Source: Pterois miles (Eukaryota; Chordata; Actinopteri; Perciformes; Scorpaenidae). From it: 64,000 nucleotides of DNA. The stretch spans positions 3,601,001-3,665,000 of the forward strand of contig CAMQGK010000565.1 of the NCBI GenBank assembly GCA_947000775.1. Reading direction: 5' to 3'. The notes beneath the pieces were generated by a model. It did not search any database. It saw nothing but the letters and a program-made list of their open reading frames with translations, and was not told the origin of the DNA. This document shows, one piece after another, positions 12,001 through 22,620 of this stretch (the first letter of the stretch is position 1; every line of letters begins with the position of its first letter). Position numbers and translations under genes: made by a program.

Positions 12001-14195
12001 TATTCAGAACACACATTAAAGTAACCTTAATGTGCACTATGTGCTGTATTTTGACAATTATTACCTTGATGTTTTATGTTTTCAATACTTATTGGGTGTT
12101 TTTCCACTACAGGTCGGTCTGACCCAATAGTCTCATTTAAATTCAGTAAATTACATTTTTTAGTATATTTCAGTGGAGTCTTTAGACCAGATCTCTCTGC
12201 CTCTCACTTCTTTATGCTGCATGAACTGAAATACTGAACTAATAATATTTCGTTTCCTTGACACTGCAACATCCCTCCTCATACCAGTATCACGGCATCT
12301 TTATTTCAAGATTTTAAAGAGAAACCAAACTAATGTGCTGCATGGATTTTATCCCTCTGTGCTTTAATTTTGTTAATGTTTGCAACTCAACGGCTGCATA
12401 AATCACACTGAACGTTAACACTGTTCCCTGTGACAGAGTTTAACCAAAGCTTTACGCTGATTTTCTCCTTCCCATGACAGTGAACCTGAAACCACATGGC
12501 ACCTACCAACAAGAGGCCAACAAATACAGGAAAGTAAAAAGAGAAGAAACGCAATAAGAATAAACTTGACACCACAACACCAGAGCAACATAGTTTACAA
12601 TACAAGTAAAAAAAGCCCACATGATAGTATAGTAAAAAAATGTTAGTATGATAACCTTTTCAGTGCTACACAAAGGGCTTTTATTGGAAAGTAACTTTAA
12701 CACTAGAGAAAAAATACCATAAAGAGAAAGTCACTATCTGATGTGCACAAAGGGCACACTTAGTAAATATAAATAAAGATATAATAAAGATCTTGTTTCA
12801 ATAGACGGCACCTATTCAACATTAATAAAAAAAAATCTGAATAAATCACAACATGTCAAACACATGCAGGACAAAGACAGGCTGCAGTGGACTCACCATA
12901 ATAACGCACCATGTGCTAGTTGCTGTCAGCTGCGGGTCTCCTCCTGGCGCGTCCACAGAGCAACAGGCAGGAGAGCAAACCGAGGAAAAGCAGCGGCACA
13001 GTGAAGCGTCCTCATCGGCTGCTGCTGCTGTTGCTGCTGCGGGCTGTTTTTGGTTCTTCAGACAGACATTGTGAGGAAGAGGGCAGTTTGACAACTGTGC
13101 GCGTCACCACCGCCGCTAATACAAATAGCCTAGAAAGTGATCCTCAACCGAGTTATAATCTACGAGGTGGTCTGACGACTGTCGTGAGGACAGGATTATA
13201 CACATCCCGGCGAAAGCTTCTCATCTGGTTCATCCGCTGCTGCGCAGACAGGCTGTCCCCAATATCTCCGCACGGCTGCATGGAGAATGTGACTAACTCC
13301 TCTGGGCGTTCAGGCTGGACTGCGACTTATTATTATCACAGCCAACACATGGGGGTTGACTAGTGGGAAACAACATATTTATCTGGCGTCGCTTTGGTAA
13401 TTGTTTCTGTGGAGGATTCATGTCCTGCTGGAGAATAGTGACTGCAGAGTTTGAGGTCCATGTGGTGGAGTCATGATGCCCACACAGTGCGTGTCATATG
13501 ATTTAGCCTTGATTCTGTCTGCAGGACGAATGAAAGTTAATATTTGATGCCAGATCAATAGCACACATCTGCTCTAGTGAAGACCTTAGGAACTGACTGA
13601 CCTACAGGGCATCACACAGAAGCAGTTCAGTAAAATATATGTTTACTTTGACATTTAGGGCTTGCAGATAAATTGCCATTATATTTTATCAGCATGACCT
13701 ATTCCAAAAGTAAAGTATTACTGTCATAAAACAGTGAATATAGTTTGGGAAAATGTCCATCTTGGCTGCTGAAGTAGGTCTTAAACACATGCTTTAGCTG
13801 ATAAATGATTATGACTGCATAGCAGGTATTTAAAAATCATAAAGATACAAGTTTTGGGTAATACAAAATCACCTCCTGATCTGATGCACTTGTGATAAAG
13901 GCTGACTGTTGTTACAGCAGATTCTCAATCAGTTGCCCTGTGAACAAAGCAAAATTGTGCCTTTGTCAATGCAAAATGGGGACAAATGAAAGAATAATTA
14001 GCGTGAATCATTCACGATAATCACCAGTGACTATGCCATCTAATTCTCACTGCATCTGGATGCCTTATTTTGAAGATAAATCATATGTCGGGAATACAGC
14101 CACATTTCTTTTCATCAGAAGTCTTTCTTAAATGATTTATAGAATCAACACATTCCCAGCTGAAATCTCAGCAGTCAAGCATCCTCTCTTCATTG

Positions 14196-14413
14196 TAGGG
14201 CTGCCTCCCCTTAGCAGATTAGTCAACTAACCTTTCGTTTTGGTCTTAGTCGGCTAAGATTACTTTAGTCGATAAGTCATGCAGAATGACTTATTTCCAA
14301 GAAACTTCTGAACACATCTCTGGTAAACACAAGATTTAAAGGGATGTTTTGTGTTGATCAGATCAATAAATCCATCAGTTGACTAAGAATTTCTTTAATC
14401 GAAGGCAGACCTA
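14196..14413 (+). mobile_element. Family D small MITE, copy 1
   Basis: Short element with ends TAGGGCTGCC and GGCAGACCTA, rich in internal TTAGTCGACTAA-like inverted motifs. The 8 bases either side (CTTCATTG and GTTCGTTG) agree at 6 of 8 positions, compatible with a decayed 8-bp hAT-type target duplication. A second copy in opposite orientation lies at 48526-48791. Confidence 0.65.
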
Positions 14414-14986
14414 GTTCGTTGTGCACCCCTTCAGACAGATTTAAGCCTTATGGATGTTTTAACTTGACTCTCAGAATAAGTCTCACTGTATCTTGAGTTG
14501 CACCTGTTACATGAACTTTTCTACTAGACTTGACAGACAGTAAACAAAGGCTATGTTGACTTTTCATCCCGAGCACACAAACAACTTTCACCCAGCAACA
14601 TGTTTCGCTCTAAATCCGTCGCCACCTCGGCAGCTTGATAGCATCTATTAATACAAACACTTCTTGCATTATGGTGACTCATGTTTCTGTGAGGCCTCAC
14701 TGATATTTATGATCATTTTGATCCCGGTGCACGGTGGCGGCCGGAGCAACACGACCCTGCTGACCCCGTACTGCATAGAGACAAGGGTAATGAGATTAGC
14801 TGAGCGTGGGTGTGACTGTCGTTTGTGACGTGTCCTCTCCAGATTGTGCATGTGCATACAGCTCTCAGGCCCTGCAGTTCAAGTGACAAAATCACCACAG
14901 TTAGGAGAACGAGGATTACAGGGCCGGGTGATGGAGTTCACAGAGTGACGAGTTCAGGGCATCATAGAGTTGTGCCAAAGGAAATG

Positions 14987-15033
<47 letters not shown>
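14987..15033. repeat. AC-AT compound microsatellite
   Basis: AC dinucleotides to about 15007 pass directly into AT dinucleotides. Confidence 0.97.
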
Positions 15034-15040
<7 letters not shown>

Positions 15041-15444
15041 TTATTTATTTAAATTTTGTTTTGCTGTTTCTACAAAATTTAAAGAATGTGTCTTAACTGA
15101 CCACTAACTTAACTGTATTTTCCTTCCCTAAGCATTTCCTGCATGAATGTCTGATAAAGAACAGGCACTTGTTGCTCTCAGTGAAAGTTATGAGTATGAA
15201 TATAGTCAGTGTGTCAGCTTGTTAAGAACAGTGGGGTGTGCCTACCACTTACTTGAAATGCACACTGTCTTGTGGTTGCAATGCATTCTGGTCTACTGGA
15301 AGCTTTGCCTCACAGACCATATGATTGATTTGGCAGTGGATGGATGTCAGTGGAAACAGGAGAGTTAAGAAAGGAGCTCTTGTTTTTTAACTCAGCAAAA
15401 ACTTGTGTTAAGTGCCGTTTTCAAAGGTTGAAAACTATCAAACT

Positions 15445-15831
15445 CAGGGCCGGCTCTAGCCCCTTTGGTGCCCTAAGCAAAATTTGTATTTGGAGCCCCG
15501 CCCCCTAGAGTGGCCACTCCAAGGTTAGGGTTAGGGTTCAGTCCCGTAGAACCCTAGCCACGTAAACCTTAACACACATCAGACATTATAATGGTTCCAA
15601 AAATTATGATTTTTATTTTCATAAGTAACTGTATTTATTATTTCATTAATAAACAATTGGTCCCTGATACCTGATATTGTTGGCTACAAAGTATTTAGTC
15701 AGTTTCATTACAGTTTGCACATTTATTGACAAATAAGTGCAGCCAGGCAGATGACAAAGTGTGACCAGTGCCCCCCAGAAGGGGACGCCCAAGGTGACTG
15801 CCTATATGGCTTATGTATTAAGCCAGCCCCG
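15445..15831. mobile_element. hAT-like MITE with 8-bp target duplication
   Basis: A 387-bp element with ends CAGGGCCGGCT and AGCCAGCCCCG (9 of 11 inverted matches). It is flanked by ATCAAACT on the left and ATCAGACT on the right, 7 of 8 identical, as expected for an aged 8-bp hAT duplication. No protein-coding frame. It contains a short GGTTAGGGTTAGGGTT run that should not be read as telomeric. Confidence 0.75.
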
Positions 15832-15839
15832 ATCAGACT

Positions 15840-16382
15840 TTACAAAGAATTTATAGATGCGTGATTGCAATGCCAGATATGAAGACGCAAAGAGCTGTTT
15901 AACAGCATCAAGTGTTAAACTCTATTGATCTCTCAAATCAGTCTGAGTCCTGATCTTGCGAGGTGGTCATGCCTATTGTTAGTCTTCAGAGCAGTTGTTG
16001 GCTACAGCCTACTGTACATGCACGGACCAGCTCCTCACGGAAAGACTGTGTAAGCGCCACAAGGTTTTACCCTCAACACCCACCCGTCTGGGCTGCTCCA
16101 GACACAGACACGAGGACAAAGACACAACTATGATTCTGCTTGTCAGATCAAATCACTTCTGTCGACTTGATGTTAAACTGTTGAGGAGAGACTTCTGCTC
16201 AGCCTCAAGACTTTGATTAATTATATGTTGGATCAGAGCAGTTGGACCAGATTCAGATGTATTTAGCTTTGTATCATCAGTTGGCATGATTGTCAGGCCT
16301 CCCATACTGCATCACAAGGGCATTTATTGACGGGGGGAGGGGGTGTACAGAAAGAAAAGACTAAGACTTTATGGCTTGCCGG
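15840..16382. other. Intergenic DNA, no gene seen
   Basis: Plain sequence between two mobile elements. Open frames are short and unrecognised. Confidence 0.5.
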
Positions 16383-16950
16383 CAGTTTTAAAGCTAAAGT
16401 GAAGTCATACTAACTTGTCACGAAGGAGGCTAAATAACGCTCCAAACTTGTGCTAGATGTGGTGAGAAAAAACTGTCATGGCCATTTTGAAAGGGGTCCT
16501 TTGACCTCTGACCTCAAGTTATGTGAATAAAAATGGGTTCTGTGGGTACCCACGAGTCTCCCCTTTACAGACATGCCCACTTTATGATAATCACATGCAG
16601 TTTGGGGCAAGTCATAGTCAAGTCAGCACACTGACACACTGACAGCTGTTGTTGCCCCTTGTCATGTTATGATTTGAGCATATTTTTTATGCTAAATGCA
16701 GTACCTGTGAGGGTTTCTGGACAATATTTGTCATTGTTTTGTGTTGTGAATTGATTTCCAATAATAAATATATACATATATTTGCATAAAGCTGCATATC
16801 TGCCCACTCCCATGTTGATAAGAGTAATAAATCTCCATTTAAGGTACATTTTGAACATAAAAAATGTACGATCAATTTGCACTTAATCATTAACTATGGA
16901 CAATTGTGCAATCAATCACAATTAAATATTTTAATCAACTGACATCCCTA
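16383..16950 (+). mobile_element. Family A hAT-like element, copy 3
   Basis: The same block order as the copy at 4815, with ends near GTTTTAAAGCTAAAGTGAAG and CAACTGACATCCCTA. The left end appears truncated within the element compared with the 47.75 kb copy. Small frames on the - strand here are chance frames of the repeat. Confidence 0.75.
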
Positions 16951-18534
16951 ATTAATACATTATACAGTCAATAGACAGTATAGACAGTAGACAGTAGTAG
17001 TACAGACAGTATAGAGTATATACATATTCCTATTTATATTATGGACACGTCATGCACAAATAAATACTGAAATAATGGAAGGTTTGTTTTCCTCCCCAGG
17101 ACAGCTGCTCTCGGTCTCCACCCACTCCAGCACCCCACAAGCTAAAAAGCTAAATTCAGATTTTTTTTAATTCAGTCACTCCAACATTTGTACGATGGAC
17201 CCTGAATGCACAAACCCGCACCCTGTTTCTATACTTTGCTTCAGACAATGAATCTCTTATGCTGCTTGATCAAGAGTCCAGACACAACATGTTTGCAAAT
17301 GCAAAAACCACTTGATATTTAGATTAAGGATTACGACTTACTTGTCTCATGGCTCCTCGTAGAACTCAATGGAGTTCACCGTCATCCATAGGCATGTGAA
17401 TTCCAGCTTTGGGGTGAAGCGATGACGTTGCCTGTGACTGTGGCTGAGATGTTTTGCTTGAACGCTCCTTGACCTCAGACTGTCTGGAGGCTCTTTGCAC
17501 ACTAAGCTGTGCTTATTTGTAAACAGAATGCTTTGCTAGAGGTTCTCCATGCTCACCCTCCAGCTTCTCAATAAGGCCATTTGCACAAAGAGACCATTCT
17601 CGCTGTTGTTTTGAGCCCATTTCTGCTTTCTGTACTTTGTAGTAGAGGCCTTTGGGTCGAGAAAATGGGACTATTTTTCTGCATAAAGCATGCATTAATC
17701 AGTAAATTGAGCACTGAGTGAGTGAATCACTTGAATGTCATGCTTCATGTCAGTTTTCATAGTGCCTAGACCACCAGCATCACTGACAATACGCCCTCTA
17801 AAATGCTGCATGAAGTCAAACAAGATTATAAACCAAAACTGGCACCAGACCTAAACTCTTGGCCGTCGCTAACTTTCTCACATCCTCCCTCGCGCTGAGT
17901 CTGTTAACTTCCAGAGCTACCTCCTCAGGAAAACATGTTCATTAAATTCCCAGCAGGAGTCCCTACGTGGGCTTCACCCTGTCATTGACAGATGCATGAA
18001 TGACTCAATATGCGTCTGGATTTGTAACCTGCGAGGGCTTAAGAGAAAAAGCCTGGGAGACAATGGCAACTGAGGCAAAGCTGCAGAGCCTTCAGTCTAA
18101 ACAAAATCTCATTGTTCCTGTTTTCCACAGTGAGGGGGTGAGGCATACCCTCACCCACCCCCCACCCCTCAACACTCCCAGAACCTCAGTCCACTGTGCC
18201 GTCCCACCCCGGTCTCTGAGTGCTGTTAGTGGGGCCAGTAATTAAACAGGGCCGCCTCTCACTTTCCGCTGCTCCATGGGGGGAGTCCCTCCATGAAATG
18301 CACTCCTCATTCTGAGTCCAGACGGCAGCTGATGAGGGATTATCTGCTGGCAGAGGCATGGCATACTCCCCACCATAGTGTTCAATTAGTTCAGTTCACG
18401 GTGATGTGTTGGGTGGACCTGCCACTATACCTTTCCCACGGCTTCCTCATAAACACCACGCCAATGTACTGAATAAATATACAATATCACTTTGGTTTTT
18501 CCTATAAAAGGTTCAGTAAAATGAGCTTGAAATG
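16951..18534. other. Intergenic DNA, no gene seen
   Basis: Contains a small imperfect ACAGTATAGACAGTAG tandem near 16963-17012 and otherwise no feature I can support. Confidence 0.5.
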
Positions 18535-18705
18535 CCATGGAATTTGTTATTAGAAACAATATGTGGTAAACAAGGTCAGAATTCAAGTTCACCAAACTCT
18601 CAATCACCAAACAAAACATTTTCTTTTTCTATTGTTAATAATATTTAATAAAACATTTTATGAGTGTTTTTCATGGGACTGAAAAGGGTTAAAGTTGTAA
18701 GACGA
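18535..18705. repeat. Duplicate of 18915-19010 plus 19285-19345
   Basis: The pieces TTGTTATTAGAAACAATATG, CAAGGTCAGAATTCAAGTTC and TTTTTCATGGGACTGAAA reappear in the same order, diverged, at 18925 onward. In the second unit they are separated by a SINE at 19011-19280. The terminal part (18640-18705) resembles an L2-type LINE 3' tail on the - strand. Confidence 0.6.
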
Positions 18706-19010
18706 AAACATGGACAACTCCCAGACTGGACAACACTGTGGCAGCGCTCTGTCAGTCACAAGGTAGCCATGCTCTAAAGCATACCCTGCTTTATGGTCTA
18801 TTTGACTCTAAATGGGACCATAATTTACTAAATGACCATCATGCTGTATTGAAGAAGACTAGAAACTAGCAACTGAGACCATAAACTCATGTTTACAATG
18901 TTTTTTGGCAAAAAAATTGTATTTGTTATTCGAAATATGTGCAAAACAAGGTTTTAATTCAAGTTCTCTTAACCACAAAACTAAGCATTTCTTTTTTTCT
19001 AATATTAATA

Positions 19011-19280
19011 GAAGAAGAAGAAGAAGATATTCCTTTATTAGTCCCACAATGGGGAAATTCAGTTTACACTCTGTTGTTCACACAGTACATATACATGCGT
19101 CAATGGAGAGATGTCAGAGTGAGGGGGCTGCTCCTGACAAGCGCCCAGAGCAGTTGGGGGTTCGGTGCCTTGCTCAGGGGCACCTCGGCAGTGCCCAAGA
19201 GGTAAACTGGCCTCTCCAGCAACCAGTTGGTCTTGGTCCATGGGGGACTTGAACCGGCGTCCTCCGCATCCTAACCCAAG
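19011..19280 (-). mobile_element. tRNA-derived SINE, - strand copy, truncated head
   Basis: Read on the - strand it carries the B box GGTTCAAGTCC (complement of 19245-19255), the core GCCCCTGAGCAAGGCACCGA and the tail GGGACTAATAAAGGAATATC, ending in TTC units. The A-box half of the tRNA head is absent, so the element is 5'-truncated. Core and tail resemble fish V-type SINEs with LINE-derived 3' ends; the family name is from memory. It sits inside one unit of the local duplication, so it inserted after, or was deleted from, the other unit. Confidence 0.85.
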
Positions 19281-19282
19281 TA

Positions 19283-20221
19283 TTATATCTAATAATACAT
19301 TTTTTGTTGGTGCTTTTCATGAGACTGAAAGACACTTTACATGGGTAAAATTATAAAAAAGCAGCATGATATATAAAACACAACATTAGTCACATATTAA
19401 AAGTAGTTCTAAAAGGTGTGTTTGCTTTGAATCTGAACCGGGTGGTGCAGTCTTGGATGCGGATGGTGAAGGTTCTGCTGCCCCAGGTCCAGTGCTTGGT
19501 CCTGAGTGGTGGATATGGAGGTTGGCATCAGAGGAGCAGATGGTGCAGGAAGGAGTGTGGTGGTGGAGCAAGTTGGTGAGGTAGGAGGGAGGCTGGTTAT
19601 GGAGGGATTTGCGAGTGAGGAGAAAGAGTTTGGCTCTGTTGTGAGACAGGGAGCCAGTGGAGGTTATGGAGCAGAGTTCTGGATCTACTAGAGTTTAGTT
19701 AGATTTTGGAGAATATGCCATAAAGAATGCTGTAGTTGTCAATTCTGGATGTGATGAAGGCATGGATCAGAATTTCGGCAGCAGAGAAGGATGATGGGCG
19801 GAGTTGAGTTATAAGGTGGAAAAAAGCAGTCTTGATTTGATGGATGTGGTGTTTGAAGGAAAGGTTGCTGTTAAAAAACTGTGAGGTTGTAGATGTGAGG
19901 GGAGGAAGACAGAGTGGAGTTATTGATGATGACGCATTTGTGAATGGCTGTGCTGAGGGATTTGGGACTGATGATGATCATGTCTTATTTATCACAGCTG
20001 AGTTTGAGGAAGTCAGTTTGCATTAACGATTTAATTTCAGTGAGGCAGTTTGTCAGTGTGGAGTGAGTTGCAGTGGTGGTGGATTTTACGGAAATGTAGA
20101 GCTGGATGTCATAGGCATAGCAGGGGAAGTGGAGGCCATGGTGGCGTATGATGTTACCAAGGGGAAGCAAGTAGAGAAAGAACAGGAGAAGACCAAGCAC
20201 TGAACCCTGGGGAACGCCTTT
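19283..20221 (-). pseudogene. L2-type LINE reverse transcriptase fragment, decayed
   Basis: On the - strand from about 20218 the translation reads GVPQGSVLGLLLF, the conserved polymerase motif of non-LTR reverse transcriptases. It is followed by a motif matching FHCYADDTQLYIS in intact relatives but here CYAYDIQLYIS, so one catalytic aspartate of the YADD box is replaced by tyrosine. The frame then breaks repeatedly down to a 3' tail like TTTCAGTCTCATGAAAAGC near 19310-19340. The copy is 5'-truncated: the endonuclease and fingers regions are missing. It cannot make active enzyme. L2 assignment follows from the LYLLPLG and TEIKS neighbourhood and is an inference. Confidence 0.8.
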
Positions 20222-20348
20222 GGACCATAGACTGTGTGTATATACAGCAAGAAGTGGACGTCACCGTGATGTCAGCCATTGGTTTGTGGAAGGCATTTTG
20301 GTTGTCACTATCTTGGTTTGAATAAAGAAACTGGATAAAGAACACTTG
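20222..20348. repeat. Probable repeat fragment between LINE and SINE
   Basis: Contains AGTGGACGTCACCGTGATGT and CAGCCATTGGTTTGTGG, which I remember as a recurrent fish intergenic repeat. The ends are not clear. Confidence 0.35.
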
Positions 20349-20660
20349 GGCGGCAGTAGCTCAGTCCGTAAGGACTTGGGTTAGGACGCGGAGGACGCCG
20401 GTTCAAGTCCCCCATGGACCAAGACCAACTGGTTGCTGGAGAGGTGCCAGTTTACACTGCCGAGGTGCCCCTGAGCAAGGCACCGAACCCCCAACTGCTC
20501 TGGGCGCTTGTCAGGAGCAGCCCCCTTACTCTGACATCTCTCCATTGACGCATGTATATGTGTATATATGTGTGTATGTGTATACTGTGTGAACAACAGA
20601 GTGTAAAACTGAATTTCCCCACTGTGGGACTAATAAAGGAATATCTTCTTCTTCTTCTTC
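20349..20660 (+). mobile_element. tRNA-derived SINE, + strand, complete head
   Basis: Pol III internal promoter visible: A box TAGCTCAGTCCG at 20357-20368 and B box GGTTCAAGTCC at 20400-20410. Then follow the GCCCCTGAGCAAGGCACCGA core, an ATGTGTATATATGTG-type stretch, the tail GGGACTAATAAAGGAATATC and TTC units to 20660. It is in opposite orientation to the copy at 19011-19280, so the two could form a long hairpin if transcribed together. It is not a functional tRNA gene: the head folds poorly and runs straight into SINE body. Confidence 0.9.
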
Positions 20661-22240
20661 TAACTACATATATCCAATCAGGAACAAAACGGTATAGCAC
20701 ATGGAGAAGACATCACTGGCACTCCAATCTCAGCTGATGTGGCTCAACTTACTTTTCAGCAGCTACCTGAGACTGTCCGAGGTGAAGCCTTAAAACAGGC
20801 ATGCTTTACACTCATCAGCACTCTGGTCCTGTTGGTCTTGGTTCATTTACAGTTTGAACAACTGAGGATTCAGGAGGTGCGTCTTAAATTACAAAAAAAA
20901 AAAGAGAAAACCCATTAATAATTTTGACTGAAGGACTTTTCCAGAAGCTCAGGTTGGAGTTTTAAAACATAGCTGATGAAATACAATACTTGCGTATATA
21001 CACAGCTCATATGCAGCACCTTTAGTTGTTTAAATACACATATTTTAAGAACACACAACTAGGAACAAATCTATTTCAAACTAATTTGCAGCAAATTAGG
21101 AATTACATTATAATAATCTTATATTTGAGATGCAAATATGGAATTATAATGCTATTTCACTATATCAGCTGGTAAAATTATTACCCACTCATGTTATCAG
21201 CCCATGGCTGATATTTGTTAATACTGCAAGTATTCTGCAATACCCAGAAGTCCAAAAACATTTCCAGTTTAATAATTTATCTTTCATCAGGCATCTCAGA
21301 TTCTGTGGGCATGCATGTTAAAATGAAACTGGGTCTGTATTAAATGCGTTTGGAGAGGAACACTATATTTTGTTTAATCAGTTCTCACTGGTTTAATGTT
21401 ATGTTGGAAAGTATTGGCTTTTGTACATAATGTCACTCATAATGGTCTAATACCAAGAGGCTTTTAAACTGGGAGGAGATATAGGGCCTTTTTGGTATAT
21501 AAAAATAATATGATAGGGATCAATAACTCCATCTTGTAAGTGCGGAGGTTATCTGATCCGCCCATCAAAAGGCCATCAAAGTGACAGCCGGATAGATTGG
21601 ACAAGGAGGTTTTGAAATGAACTCCTCAGCCACATCTCCGTCTCCTGATGATCAGCTTGTTTTCTATGGGAGGTAACCAACAAAATGTCTGAGAAACCTA
21701 CAAATTGTTGAGAATACTTTGTTGCTTAAACATTGCACCTCTGCACTGACTTCAGGTTTGTATATTATTAATCTTATGATATTATTTTAATATGAGGAAC
21801 TAATACTGATACAGATTTAAAACTTAGCACATACTGTGGCATACTTGCACAGCTGTATACAAAATGAACACTGATTTTTGACACAATTGTGTTTAATATC
21901 TCCTCCTCAAAATTTCTGAGGTTAAGTCAATGCGCAGAAGACATAAATGGAGCCAGTGTCTTAGAAATATGTACTCCGTGGGACTGACCGGGATGGCTTT
22001 ATTATTTCTCTGTAACTATGCTAACAAAACAATTGCAAACCACTGCATTACATTTCTTCAGGCGACATATTTACATTCATTCGAACCAAAAGTTCACTTA
22101 AACGGCACTCTCTGTTGTTCTATAGCATCCCTAGTGGTTGAGAATATAAATACCGGTTGTAGTTCATATCATGACATTATTAGACACTCTAATATTGTCA
22201 TTACTGGAAATAGCTGTGCTGTATCTAATGTTTTTAAGCT
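20661..22240. other. Intergenic DNA, no gene seen
   Basis: AT-rich. A frame of 140 codons at 21930-22352 ends in hydrophobic residues, but this follows from the T-rich tract there and there is no recognisable domain. Confidence 0.45.
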
Positions 22241-22249
22241 GTGGGTACT

Positions 22250-22620
22250 TGTTGTTATTGTGATTAGTAGCTTTATTGTTCTTACTCTTAGTGTTTTAAG
22301 TAGTTGTTCTTTTGCTTTGTGTCAGTTTTTAACTTATTATTATTGTCATTAGCAATTTTATTGTTGATCTTTTGGTCTTCTGTAGTTTGCTTGTTTCTCC
22401 CCTGTTGTTGCTCAATTTGTGACTTGTTGACATTTGTTGCTATTGTTGTCATTAGCAGTTTTATTGTTGTTTATTTTTCTTGTTGCTATTTTTTTATTTA
22501 TTTTCACTTTTTTGACTTGTGGTCATTTGTTGTTCTTGTTGTTCAGAATATTATTGGTGTTGATGTACTGTTTTGGTTGTAGTTTGTTTGTCTTTGGGTT
22601 TTTTTTTTTTGCTTTGGATT
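22250..22620 (+). repeat. T/G-skewed degenerate tandem repeat
   Basis: Three diverged copies of a TTATTGTCATTAGCAGTTTT motif start near 22256, 22340 and 22443, a period of roughly 85-105 bases, within a strand-asymmetric T-rich tract. Hydrophobic open frames across it are by-products of the composition. Confidence 0.65.

Larger units (their letters stand above)
6290..14195. other. Intergenic DNA with two CA microsatellites, no gene seen
   Basis: About 7.9 kb without a recognisable exon. The stretch 8600-10350 is poor in obvious repeats and has moderate base composition, which is where distant regulatory elements could lie, but sequence alone does not show conservation. Frames of up to 147 codons (for example 12920-13363) have no recognisable protein features. 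Confidence 0.5.

Noticed and set aside
12920..13363. 147-codon frame with leucine run
   Set aside because: The leucine run comes from GCTGCTG-type tandem codons and the opposite strand also has a frame; no recognisable product.
15519..15540. Interstitial telomeric repeat
   Set aside because: Only two to three TTAGGG-like units, and they lie inside a bounded MITE.
20349..20425. Functional tRNA gene
   Set aside because: A and B boxes are present but the sequence continues into a SINE core and tail and occurs again nearby; it is a SINE head.
21930..22582. Hydrophobic, membrane-like frames, possibly retroviral envelope
   Set aside because: The hydrophobicity comes from a T-rich tandem tract; no envelope motifs, LTRs or gag/pol frames nearby.
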